This document shows, one piece after another, positions 30,396 through 38,833 of a stretch of DNA of 64,000 nt (position 1 is its first letter; every line of letters begins with the position of its first letter). A program made the translations under genes and the position numbers. Under the pieces are notes generated by a model. The model was not told where the DNA came from and made no database searches. It saw only the letters and a program-made list of their open reading frames with translations. The DNA is taken from assembly GCF_035784015.1 (NCBI RefSeq), contig NZ_JALKOW010000002.1. One strand, written 5' to 3'. The DNA is from Comamonas sp009360615. GTDB taxonomy: Bacteria > Pseudomonadota > Gammaproteobacteria > Burkholderiales > Burkholderiaceae_C.

Positions 30396-30415
30396 AAATG
30401 ATACCTATTCTCATT
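30396..30415 (-). promoter_or_regulatory. Fur box upstream of second fecI-type gene
   Basis: Read on the minus strand, AATGAGAATAGGTATCATTT differs from the first module's box (971-993) at three positions. It lies about 40 bases upstream of the GTG start of the sigma gene. Confidence 0.8.
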
Positions 30416-30608
30416 CGTTGGCGTGGTTCTTGCTGCATGCATGCCCCGGCACGAGCGCAGGGTCGGGACCGGAGCCTGCGAATCCCCCCGCAGACAAGGA
30501 GTGGTCCATCGAAACTGCCTGACCCCTGTTGCGGCGCTGCTGCGCAGGCGCAAGACTCCGCAGAGAAAGAGCTGGGCACGTAGGGCGGTTGGAAACGCTG
30601 GCGCGAGA

Positions 30609-31538
30609 TCACTCCAGCTCATCGGACTTGGCGATCTGCGTTTTCAAGGTTGCTATGAATTGGGTCTCGGCAGCTTGCCGATCTGCTCCGCGTCGCAGTG
30701 CGACATACATGTTCAGGTGAACGGCAGGTTCGGTCAGCATCGCAATCTTCAAGCCTTGCTGACGGCATTCTTCCGTCATGAAGGACGGTATGACGGCGTT
30801 GCCCAGCCCCGCTTTCACCATGGCAATCATGGTGCCCAGAAAATTCATCTCTGCCCGCTCCTGCTGGCTGGTCTTGGCGTTCGGCAGATGCTTGTCAATC
30901 AGCGCCTGAATCGGGTTGGAGATCGGCAGCGCAATCATGGGCAGGCCGTCCAGAGATTTCCAGTTGCGGGTCTGGATCGCCGGGTTGCGACGCCTCTCGC
31001 CGGGACCGATGCTCATGAGCCGGAAACTGCACACGGATTCTCTGAGCAGGCCGGCGGCAGGCTTCACAAAAAAGGCAATCCCCATGTTGGCATGTCCTTC
31101 GAGCACCGCTTGCCGAACCGAGTCCAGGCTCCCGTCCATGACCTGGATTCGCACCTCGGGGTGCCTGCGTGCAAACTCAGCCACCACCTTCGGTAGCAGA
31201 CAGGTGGCAATCACAGGCGTTGCGGCGATGGTCAGGGTCGAGCGAGCCGCCGAGGAGCTGCCCTGCAGGGCCACACCCAGTTGCCGCAGTTCCGCCACGA
31301 CCCTTTCGGCATGGGGTTGCAGCAGCCGGCCAGCGTCGGTCAATGTCACTGCACGTGTGGTGCGCTCGAACAGTCGGACTCCGAGCTGGCGCTCCAGTTC
31401 CTTGACCAGCATGCTGACCCCCGACGGCGACAGATGAATGCGCTCAGCCGCTGCCGCAAAGCTGCCGCACCGGCATATCTCGAGAAACGCCTGCAGTTGA
31501 CGGCTTCCCACATTAATCAGCTTTGATGATGAATTCAC
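30609..31538 (-). CDS. LysR-type transcriptional regulator
   Basis: A 309-residue regulator. The N-terminal winged helix is clear (LQAFLEICRCGSFAAAAERIHLSPSGVSMLVKELE-type pattern, then LFERTTRAVTLTDAG). The effector domain at about 90-300 includes LTIAATPVIATCLLPKVVAEF. It is divergent from the Bug/monooxygenase pair that starts at 31607 and is the likely regulator of it, with an aromatic or carboxylic acid effector as inference. Confidence 0.9.
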   Translation of the reverse strand: MNSSSKLINVGSRQLQAFLEICRCGSFAAAAERIHLSPSGVSMLVKELERQLGVRLFERTTRAVTLTDAGRLLQPHAERVVAELRQLGVALQGSSSAARSTLTIAATPVIATCLLPKVVAEFARRHPEVRIQVMDGSLDSVRQAVLEGHANMGIAFFVKPAAGLLRESVCSFRLMSIGPGERRRNPAIQTRNWKSLDGLPMIALPISNPIQALIDKHLPNAKTSQQERAEMNFLGTMIAMVKAGLGNAVIPSFMTEECRQQGLKIAMLTEPAVHLNMYVALRRGADRQAAETQFIATLKTQIAKSDELE

Positions 31539-31606
31539 CAGAAATTCCCGTTTGATTCAGATCAATGAACGCAGTGCAATTGCAGCACAGAAAACAAGGA
31601 GACATC

Positions 31607-32605
31607 ATGCACACCTCTTGGGAAGGACGGCCGGCCTTCAGCCGCCGCAAAGCACTTCTTGCCCTGGCAGCCGCTGCCGCCACGGGTTCACCCGGACGTT
31701 CGGCATTCGCGAATACGCAAGCTTCCGTGCGGCTGGTTGTGCCGTTCACGCCAGGCACAGGCATCGATCTGATTGCCCGGGTCATCGGTCCCAAGCTCTC
31801 GGAGCGCTTTCAGCGCCCCTTCATCGTGGACAACAAGCCAGGGGCCTCGGGAAATATCGGTACCCTGGAGGTGGTCCGGTCCACTCCCGACGGCGCGACT
31901 TTGCTTGTTACCGTGAATACGTTGGTGATGAATACCGAGCTCTACCCCAGGATGGGATATAGCCCGGTTCGCGATCTCAGCGCCATCAGCCAGACCAGCG
32001 TAGGTCAATTGGTGCTTGTCACGGGCTCTCAGTCCCGTATCACGGATCTGAAGGAACTCATCGGCTATGCACAGAAAAATCCTGGCGTTCTGAACTATGG
32101 CTCGCCCGGTGCGGGAACCCCTCACCACCTGGCAACAGAGCTGCTCAAGAGCAAAGCCAGGATATCGCTCACACATGTCAGCTATCGCGGCACGGCCCCG
32201 GCCTTGACGGACTTGCTGGGTGGGCAGATTGATCTGATGTTTCTCCCTATCCACGTTGCTTTGCAGCACATCAAGGCAGGCAAGCTCCGTGCGCTTGCGA
32301 TCAGTTCAGACACGCCATCCCCGCTCCTGCCTCAGGTGCCCTCGCTGAGGAGTCTGAACCTGGGCGATATGAACGTGGACATGTGGTATGGCCTGCTGGG
32401 TCCCAAGGGTCTGCCCCCAGAGTTTGTGCGCAGCATCAACGAAGCCCTGAAGGGCATTCTTGCTCAGCCTGAAGTTGCCAAAGCATTCGAGTCCCAGGGC
32501 ATGACGCCCCAACACAGCACTCCCCAAGCCTTTCAGGCCTTGATCGAAGCCGATGCCAGGCGCTGGGGCAATCTCATCAAGACCCAAGGCATTACTGCCG
32601 AATAA
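31607..32605 (+). CDS. Bug-family (TTT) periplasmic substrate-binding protein
   Basis: A 332-residue secreted binding protein. The N-terminus has a twin-arginine-like FSRRKALLALAAAAA signal. The mature part shows VRLVVPFTPGTGIDLIARVIG, VDNKPGASGNIGT and STPDGATLLV, the Bug family hallmarks. ATG 31607 has AAGGAG at 31596-31601; an ATG 14 codons upstream lacks it. The monooxygenase follows 23 bases later, so binding protein and enzyme probably serve the same compound. Confidence 0.9.
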   Translation: MHTSWEGRPAFSRRKALLALAAAAATGSPGRSAFANTQASVRLVVPFTPGTGIDLIARVIGPKLSERFQRPFIVDNKPGASGNIGTLEVVRSTPDGATLLVTVNTLVMNTELYPRMGYSPVRDLSAISQTSVGQLVLVTGSQSRITDLKELIGYAQKNPGVLNYGSPGAGTPHHLATELLKSKARISLTHVSYRGTAPALTDLLGGQIDLMFLPIHVALQHIKAGKLRALAISSDTPSPLLPQVPSLRSLNLGDMNVDMWYGLLGPKGLPPEFVRSINEALKGILAQPEVAKAFESQGMTPQHSTPQAFQALIEADARRWGNLIKTQGITAE

Positions 32606-32628
32606 GCCAGCCATAACAAGAAGATCAA

Positions 32629-34260
32629 ATGAATATGAATATGCAAGTCAATCAGACACCAGCGTCAGGCAAGGATGCAGATGTAGTCATCGTGGGCGGC
32701 GGCCCCGTGGGCATGGGGCTGGCGATAGAGCTGGGTCAACGTGGCATTCGCTGTATCGTCGTGGAGCGCTACGCCAAGCCGCAACCGATTCCCAAGGGGC
32801 AGAACCTGACCCAGCGCACCATGGAGCATTTCCACGCCTGGGGTGCGGAAAAGCAGCTTCGCGCAGCTCGCACCATTCCGCCCGAATACGGCATCGGCGG
32901 TCTGACGGCGTATGGCAGCTTGCTGGGCCCATATGCCTACGACTGGCTGCAGCGCGATCTCGTCAAGCCGTTCTATTTCAAGGCGAACGAGCGTCTGCCC
33001 CAGTATGCGACGGAAGCGGTTCTGCGCGACAGGGCTGCCGAGCTGCCCGCCATACAGACCTTGTACGGCTGGAACTTCGACACCCTGCAGCAGGACGAAG
33101 AGGGCGTCAGTGTCACGCTGTCCGAGAAGAACGGATCGGCTGGCAAGACCCTGCGCGCAAGCTATGTCGTCGGCTGTGACGGAGCACGCTCGGGCGTGCG
33201 CCAGCAAGCAGGCATCACCCAGACCAAGACCGACCATGACCGCCTCATGGTACTGCTCGTGTTTCGCTCACAGGGACTGCACAAGTTGCTCGAGCGCTTT
33301 CCCGGCAAGTCCTACTACAACGTGCTCCAGCCTGAGCTCAAGGGCTACTGGAAATTCTTCGGTCGCGTCGATCTGGGTAATACCTGGTTCTTCCATGCGC
33401 CAGTGCCACCGGGAACCACGGCAGACAACTTCGACTTCCAGGCCTATCTGGAAGATGCTGTCGGAGCGCCTTTCGATGTCGAGTTCGAGCATATGGGCTT
33501 CTGGGATCTGCGCTTCATGCTTGCCGACAGCTATCGCTCAGGCCGGGTCTTCATCGCCGGCGATGCCGCGCACAGCCATCCTCCCTATGGCGGCTATGGC
33601 GTGAACTCGGGCCTGGAAGATGCACGCAATCTCGGGTGGAAGCTGGCAGCCGTGCTGAAAGGCTGGGGCAGCGAAACGCTGCTGGACTCCTATGACCGGG
33701 AACGCCGCCCGGTATTCAGATCCACCATTGACGACTTTATTGCCAAGTCCATAGAGACCGATCACCAGTTTCTGGACAGCTTTGATCCGGAAAAGAACAG
33801 GAGTGCTTTTGAAACAGCCTGGAATCAGAGGGCGAGTGGGGCCGCAGGCGAGGTGCATGCTTTCGAGCCCAACTATGAGGGCTCTCCCATTGTGCGCAGC
33901 GCTCAGGCGTCGGCCGTAGGCAATTGCAGCGCCAAGGGCTCGCATATATTCACGGCACGTGCCGGTCACCACCTGGCTCCGGCCGCGCTCGGTGATGGTC
34001 GGAATATATTCGAGCATCTGGGGCAGGGCTACACGCTGGTGGCAGCCGATACGCCCGCGCAAACGCTTGAGACGTTTCGTTATATGGCCGACATCAAGCA
34101 GCTGCCCCTGACCATTGTCGAAACCACTAAAACGGATGAGTTTGCACGCTATGAATCTGACCTGATACTGATTCGACCGGATGCATTTGTGGCCTGGACG
34201 AATAGCGAGAAATTCCTGTCGAACGAGGATGTGGAAAATCTGCTCCAGGCTGTCGCCTGA
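32629..34260 (+). CDS. FAD-dependent monooxygenase, PheA/TfdB type
   Basis: A 543-residue group A flavoprotein hydroxylase. The dinucleotide fold is VVIVGGGPVGMGLAIELGQRG near residue 20. The DG motif is CDGARSGVR, and the second FAD motif is RVFIAGDAAHSHPPYGGYGVN. A C-terminal thioredoxin-like extension of about 120 residues is typical of phenol/aromatic hydroxylases of this size. With the Bug protein before it and LysR opposite, it probably hydroxylates an imported aromatic or heteroaromatic acid. The exact substrate is not readable. Confidence 0.85.
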   Translation: MNMNMQVNQTPASGKDADVVIVGGGPVGMGLAIELGQRGIRCIVVERYAKPQPIPKGQNLTQRTMEHFHAWGAEKQLRAARTIPPEYGIGGLTAYGSLLGPYAYDWLQRDLVKPFYFKANERLPQYATEAVLRDRAAELPAIQTLYGWNFDTLQQDEEGVSVTLSEKNGSAGKTLRASYVVGCDGARSGVRQQAGITQTKTDHDRLMVLLVFRSQGLHKLLERFPGKSYYNVLQPELKGYWKFFGRVDLGNTWFFHAPVPPGTTADNFDFQAYLEDAVGAPFDVEFEHMGFWDLRFMLADSYRSGRVFIAGDAAHSHPPYGGYGVNSGLEDARNLGWKLAAVLKGWGSETLLDSYDRERRPVFRSTIDDFIAKSIETDHQFLDSFDPEKNRSAFETAWNQRASGAAGEVHAFEPNYEGSPIVRSAQASAVGNCSAKGSHIFTARAGHHLAPAALGDGRNIFEHLGQGYTLVAADTPAQTLETFRYMADIKQLPLTIVETTKTDEFARYESDLILIRPDAFVAWTNSEKFLSNEDVENLLQAVA

Positions 34261-34420
34261 AAGATCGAGGGCCGCTCGATGCCCTTCGCCTGAGTCGCTC
34301 CCGGGCTTGGGCGAGGAGCCGCCTGGCTGCCAAGACTGGCGTTCCGGCAGCAGGCGGCAGTGCAAGAATAGCTGCCGGCCTGCAAGGAGCCTGGATGTGC
34401 CGGGCTAGAGCGGGCAGGGG

Positions 34421-35677
34421 TCAGACAATCAGCGCGTGGGTCAGCAGATCGACTCCCGCCAGGAAATCGTCTATGTCCAAGGCCTCATGTGGATTGTGAG
34501 AGCCATGTTCGTTGCGGATGAAGACCATGGCCGACGGTACGCCGGCATTGGCGAACACCGCTGCGTCATGGCCGGCACCGCTTGCCATGCGCTCCAGCTT
34601 CACGCCTTGCCCGGCGGCCGCTTCCAGACGGTTCAGCCAGGCAGCGTCCATGGTGGCTGGCTCGGTGAACAGGCGCTCGTCGAACTCGAAACGTACGCCG
34701 CGGGCGCGTTCTATGGCCTGGCACTCTTCGCGCATCAGGGTGTAGAAGCGCTCCAGGGTCTGGGTGTCCTGGCTGCGCACCTCAAAGCTGAATGCCACTT
34801 CGCCGGGAATGACGGAAACAGCATGCGATTGTGCCGAGGTGGAGCAGATGCCCGTGGTCATCACCATGTCCATGCCCATTTGCAGCAGCACGCGCCAGTG
34901 TTCGTCCATGCGCGACAGCAGTTCGGCAACCGCCAGCAATGCATCCTTGCGCAACCAGCGCGGCACGGCGCCCGAGTGGCCCGTTTCACCGATGCAGCGG
35001 ATCAGGTTGTGGCGGACATTGCCGCGGATACCGGTGACCAGGGCCACCGGCCAGCCGCGATTGACCATGACCGGACCCTGCTCGATATGCAGTTCCAGAT
35101 AGGCTGAGACGTTCGCGAGATCGAGCAGCGGCTCGGCGCGCTCAATGGCATCGACATCGGCTCCGCAGCGCGACATGGCATCGCTCAGGATGCCGAGGCC
35201 ATCGCGGTGAGGGCGCTTCAAGGTGCCGGCAGGCAGCTTGCCCAGAAGGGACAGAGAGCCCAGATAGGCCTTGCCGTACCAGGCGCTCTCCTCGCCGCGC
35301 AGGGCCAGCACGCGCAGCGGCGGGGCCTGTTCGTGGCGGCCGCGCAGTTGCAGCAGCATCAGCATGCCGGCGACAATGCCAGCCAGCCCGTCGAAGTTTC
35401 CGCCCTGCGGCACGGAGTCGGCATGCGAGCCAACTACGACAAAAGGCTCGGCACGGTTTTCTTCAGGCAGGCTCAGCCAGAGATTGCCGGCTCTGTCCCA
35501 TTCACGATCCAGGCCCAGATCCTGGGCCCGCGCTTCAAGTATGCGCAGCGCGGCAGTCTCGCCCTCGCCATAGCTTTCGCGGGTGACGCCAAGGCCGTCA
35601 CGGGTGGCTTCGCGAATTTCCGAGAGCAAGGCTTGCGCCAGTGCGCTGGTATCCGTCAGGGTGTTGCAGGCCATCAT
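34421..35677 (-). CDS. M20-family amidohydrolase (allantoate/N-carbamoyl-amino acid hydrolase type)
   Basis: A 418-residue binuclear metal hydrolase. Metal-site motifs are GSHADSVPQGGNFDG and ALRGEESAW (the catalytic Glu region), with ELHIEQGP typical of allantoate amidohydrolase, ureidopropionase and L-carbamoylase. SGAGHDAAVFA and NEHGSHNPHE lie near the end. The start (ATG 35677) overlaps the stop of the orotate phosphoribosyltransferase gene (TGATG), so the two are coupled. A carbamoyl compound from pyrimidine metabolism is a reasonable substrate guess. Confidence 0.87.
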   Translation of the reverse strand: MMACNTLTDTSALAQALLSEIREATRDGLGVTRESYGEGETAALRILEARAQDLGLDREWDRAGNLWLSLPEENRAEPFVVVGSHADSVPQGGNFDGLAGIVAGMLMLLQLRGRHEQAPPLRVLALRGEESAWYGKAYLGSLSLLGKLPAGTLKRPHRDGLGILSDAMSRCGADVDAIERAEPLLDLANVSAYLELHIEQGPVMVNRGWPVALVTGIRGNVRHNLIRCIGETGHSGAVPRWLRKDALLAVAELLSRMDEHWRVLLQMGMDMVMTTGICSTSAQSHAVSVIPGEVAFSFEVRSQDTQTLERFYTLMREECQAIERARGVRFEFDERLFTEPATMDAAWLNRLEAAAGQGVKLERMASGAGHDAAVFANAGVPSAMVFIRNEHGSHNPHEALDIDDFLAGVDLLTHALIV

Positions 35678-36372
35678 GCTCCGCTACCTCCGTGGCGGAT
35701 GGACCAGTCCACAGGCGAGGCCGAGAAGTCCGCCAAAGTGGCTTTTTGCTCCGCACTGAGCTGTCCGCTCGCCAGCAGTGCTTCGTGCAGCTGATTCCAG
35801 GTTGCCAGGGCGTGCAGGGACAAGGCGTGATCGGCAAGTGTGCCGGCCTGGGAGGCATAGAGCGCATAGTCGAGCAGAACCAGCACGTCCTCTACCACGG
35901 GGCCGGCGCGGCGCAAGGCGGCAACCGTGCCGGCCTTGGAGCGGCCGTCGGTGGTGACGTCATCCACCAGTAGGACCTTGGCGTTGTCGGGCAGTCGACC
36001 TTCGAGCTGGGCCGTGATGTCCCAGCCGACCGGGCGCTTGCGCAGGTACAGCATGGGCAGCGCCAGTCGCTCGGCCAGCCATGCGGCAAAAGCAATGCCC
36101 GAGCTTTCGGTTCCCACGATGGCATTGATGCCGCGTGCAGCAATCAGAGGGCGCATGCAGCGGGCTGCGATGTCCGAGATTTCGCCGCGCAGTGCGACAT
36201 CGGACATCAGGACTTGCGCATCCACATAGACCGGGCTGGCCCAGCCCGAGGTATAGATAAACGGTTGATGCGAAGCAATGCGTACAGCGCCGAGGCCGAC
36301 CAGGGCCTGGGCAACGCGTGGCGCGTCGGAAGCGGAAAGAAGCATGTGAGTGTGTGTTTGCAAAGCGGGCAT
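35674..36372 (-). CDS. pyrE: Orotate phosphoribosyltransferase family protein
   Basis: A 232-residue type I phosphoribosyltransferase. The PRPP loop is VLLVDDVTTDGRSKAGT. The N-terminal SHQPFIYTSGWASPVYVD and the RKRPVGWDITAQLEG loop match orotate phosphoribosyltransferase. Two starts are possible, ATG 36372 and ATG 36345; neither has a strong ribosome site. It is co-transcribed with the amidohydrolase and divergent from a LysR gene, which is unusual for housekeeping pyrE, so this may be a specialised paralogue. Confidence 0.82.
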   Translation of the reverse strand: MPALQTHTHMLLSASDAPRVAQALVGLGAVRIASHQPFIYTSGWASPVYVDAQVLMSDVALRGEISDIAARCMRPLIAARGINAIVGTESSGIAFAAWLAERLALPMLYLRKRPVGWDITAQLEGRLPDNAKVLLVDDVTTDGRSKAGTVAALRRAGPVVEDVLVLLDYALYASQAGTLADHALSLHALATWNQLHEALLASGQLSAEQKATLADFSASPVDWSIRHGGSGA

Positions 36373-36520
36373 GTTAAGTAGCCAGGCCTGCAGCAAGAAG
36401 TGGCTAAAATTCCTCGAGCCGTTCCAAAACGAGATGGCTCGTGCTTTGTGCCTGGGCGTGACCGGGCACCTTTTGCCGAAATCCCCGGCTGCGCCTTCAA
36501 GTGCCCGCCGGCCATTGACC

Positions 36521-37441
36521 ATGTCCGACTTCACTTCGCCGCGCAGCTTTCTGCGCCAGATCGACCTTTCATCGCTGGATCTGTTCGTGCTGATCTGCGA
36601 ATGCGGCAGCATTGCGCGTGCGGCCGAACAGGGCGGCATGGTCGCGTCGGCCGTGAGCAAGCGTGTTGCCGAACTGGAATCCCTGGCGCGCACGCCCTTG
36701 CTGTTGCGCCATGCCCGCGGAGTGCGTCCGACTCCTGCCGGAGAGTTGCTGCTGGCGCATGCGCGCACGATTCTTCTGGGGGTCGAGCATTTGCGCGACG
36801 ACCTGGGCGAATATGCGCGCGGCATACGCGGGCTGGTGCGTCTCAGTGCCAATGCTTCGGCTGTGGAGCAGTTTCTGCCCGAGGATATTGCGATCTTCGT
36901 GAAACATCATCCCGACATCCGCATTGATCTGCGCCAGGCGACCAGCCGCTCGGTGGCACGCGCCGTGCGCGATCACATGGCTGATCTTGGCGTCTGCAGC
37001 CCCAGCGATGAAGTCGAGGGGCTGGAGTCCATGCCCTACCGGCGCGAGCGCATGGTGCTGATCATGCCCAGCGATCATACTCTGGCCCGCCATCAGGAGC
37101 TGGCCTATGAAGAAGCGCTGGACTATGCCCAGATCGGCTTGCGCGACAGCAGCATCGTGCAGGAGATGCTTGATCGGCAGGCCCGCGCGGGCAGGCGCAT
37201 GCTGCGCCAGCGCATCGAGGTCGACAGCCTGAGTGCCATGTGCCGGATGATCGAGTGCGGACTGGGCGTGGGGGTCATGCCCGAAGGCGCCTACCAGCGC
37301 CTGGGCGAGGCACGCGCTCTGCATGCCGTGCCGCTGACCGATGCCTGGGCGGAGCGCAGCCTTCAGCTGTATGCCATCAGCTTTGCAGACCTGCCGGCTC
37401 CGGCCCGGCATTTTGCCCAGGCCTTGATGCCGCAAGACTGA
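36521..37441 (+). CDS. LysR-type transcriptional regulator
   Basis: A 306-residue regulator. The N-terminal helix-turn-helix has LFVLICECGSIARAAEQGGMVASAVSKR-type spacing and LLLRHARGVRPTPAG. The effector domain begins near LVRLSANASAVEQFLPEDI. It is transcribed away from the pyrE-like/amidohydrolase pair with 148 bases between starts, so it is the likely regulator of that pair. ATG 36521 is chosen over longer frames that reach into the pyrE-like gene. Confidence 0.9.
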   Translation: MSDFTSPRSFLRQIDLSSLDLFVLICECGSIARAAEQGGMVASAVSKRVAELESLARTPLLLRHARGVRPTPAGELLLAHARTILLGVEHLRDDLGEYARGIRGLVRLSANASAVEQFLPEDIAIFVKHHPDIRIDLRQATSRSVARAVRDHMADLGVCSPSDEVEGLESMPYRRERMVLIMPSDHTLARHQELAYEEALDYAQIGLRDSSIVQEMLDRQARAGRRMLRQRIEVDSLSAMCRMIECGLGVGVMPEGAYQRLGEARALHAVPLTDAWAERSLQLYAISFADLPAPARHFAQALMPQD

Positions 37442-37515
37442 AGGCCGACGGCGCAGGCGGCGTGCCTGCCCCAGGCAGCCCATCGGGGGAACGCACGAGC
37501 TGCTCGCTGCGAGTT

Positions 37516-37935
37516 TCAGTTTTTCCTCGACGTCCACCGATGGTGTGCCCGCATGCCCAGTAGCATCGCGGCGACAAACAGCCAGACCTGTGGTGTGAGC
37601 GTCGCCAGATTCATCAGTGCCGGGCCGGGGCAAAAGCCTGCCAGTCCCCAGCCGATGCCAAACAGGGCGGAGCCCGTCAGCAGCGTGCGATCAATGACGG
37701 TGCTGGTCGGCAGTTGCATGGGCTCGCCCAGCAGCGCCGTCTTGCGGCGTTTGGCCCAGGTGAAGGCAATCATGCCGACCGTGATGGCGCCGCCCATGAC
37801 GAAGCCCAGTGAGGGATCCCAGCGGCCGAAAAAATCGAGAAAGTTCTGCACCTTGGCGGGGTTGCCCATGCCCGAGAGAATCAGGCCCAGACCGAACACA
37901 AGCCCGCAAAGCAAGGCTGCAATATTGGGGATCAT
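37516..37935 (-). CDS. YeeE/YedE-family membrane protein (DUF6691 half)
   Basis: A 139-residue protein with about four transmembrane helices, including LCGLVFGLGLILSGMGNPAKV and LFGIGWGLAGFCPGPAL with the conserved Cys. It is the second half of a split YeeE/YedE thiosulfate or sulfur-compound transporter. ATG 37935 has AAAGGA. It forms an operon with the other half at 37955 and the BigR-like repressor. Confidence 0.88.
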   Translation of the reverse strand: MIPNIAALLCGLVFGLGLILSGMGNPAKVQNFLDFFGRWDPSLGFVMGGAITVGMIAFTWAKRRKTALLGEPMQLPTSTVIDRTLLTGSALFGIGWGLAGFCPGPALMNLATLTPQVWLFVAAMLLGMRAHHRWTSRKN

Positions 37936-37954
37936 GATGTTCCTTTGTGGCGAC

Positions 37955-38398
37955 TCAAGCGATGACATGGCGCATCACGAACACGGTGATGGCACCCGTG
38001 GCGATAAAGCACAGCGTGGCGGCCAGCGAGCGCAGTGACAGGCGCGATAGCCCGCACACCCCGTGACCGCTGGTGCAGCCCGAGCCCATGCGCGTGCCAA
38101 AGCCCACCAGCAGGCCGGCGACGATGACGAGCGCCGGGCTGGACGGAAGCGCCATGGGCGGCAGGGGGGCAAACAGCGACCAGAGCAACGGCGCTGAGAC
38201 CATGCCCAGGATGAATGCCAGACGCCATCCCCACTGCTGGACGCTCGACCAGGTCGGCAACTGCAGCAGCGCTGCCGCGATGCCGCTGATGCCGGCGACC
38301 CGCCCCAGCAAGGCAATGAGCAGGGCGGCCGACAGGCCGATCAGCAGGCCTCCGGCCAGCGATGCCCAGGGCGTGAAATCACTCCACAAGATATTCAT
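37955..38398 (-). CDS. YeeE/YedE-family membrane protein
   Basis: A 147-residue membrane protein with about four helices. The signature GFGTRMGSGCTSGHGVCGLSR has the conserved cysteine of YeeE proteins that carry thiosulfate or persulfide-type sulfur. Its start overlaps the ArsR-family gene stop by four bases (ATGA). Paired with the DUF6691 half downstream, it probably moves sulfur compounds across the inner membrane. Confidence 0.88.
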   Translation of the reverse strand: MNILWSDFTPWASLAGGLLIGLSAALLIALLGRVAGISGIAAALLQLPTWSSVQQWGWRLAFILGMVSAPLLWSLFAPLPPMALPSSPALVIVAGLLVGFGTRMGSGCTSGHGVCGLSRLSLRSLAATLCFIATGAITVFVMRHVIA

Positions 38399-38739
38399 GC
38401 AGCCTCTCCAGGTTGGCAGAACAATTGATACAGGGCTTGCATCAGCTGCAGGGCCCGGGCGTCGGCCAGCTGATACCAGATGAACTTGCCTTCGCGTCGC
38501 GTGCTGACCAGACCCTCGCGCCGCAGAATGCCCAGTTGCTGGGACAGGGTGGGCTGGGACACGCCGGTCAACGATTCCAGCTCGCTGACCGTGCGCTCCT
38601 GCTGGGCGAGCTGGCACAGCAGCAGAAGCCGGTCTTCGTTGCCCAGCAGCTTGAGCATGGCCACGGCTTCGCCCGCATGGGCACGCATGGCCTGCAGATC
38701 CAGGGCGGCTTGAGCGTTGTCAAAGGTTGAAGGAGACAT
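38395..38739 (-). CDS. bigR: BigR-like ArsR-family repressor
   Basis: A 114-residue winged-helix repressor (118 if the ATG at 38751 is used). The recognition region is VSQPTLSQQLGILRREGLVSTRREGK. It has one Cys in LLLLCQLAQ and one near the end in LYQLFCQPG, the same places as the redox-switch cysteines of BigR, which senses hydrogen sulfide/persulfide. Neighbours are the two YeeE halves and, divergently, a Blh-type metallo-beta-lactamase protein, the classic BigR set. The gene symbol rests on this match. Confidence 0.85.
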   Translation of the reverse strand: MSPSTFDNAQAALDLQAMRAHAGEAVAMLKLLGNEDRLLLLCQLAQQERTVSELESLTGVSQPTLSQQLGILRREGLVSTRREGKFIWYQLADARALQLMQALYQLFCQPGEAA

Positions 38740-38751
38740 GGTTTCTTTCAT

Positions 38752-38783
38752 TAAAATATTTTCATATATTATATAAAAAAGTA
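38752..38783. promoter_or_regulatory. AT-rich operator/promoter region between bigR and persulfide dioxygenase
   Basis: A strikingly AT-rich stretch with the palindrome AAAATATTTT at 38753-38762 followed by a TATATTATATA run. BigR operators are AT-rich palindromes, so this is the likely shared control site of both divergent transcripts. Confidence 0.6.
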
Positions 38784-38833
38784 AACTGATTGCCGAGCCT
38801 CAGCATTTCAGTTGCACCATTCAAGGAGTTGCC

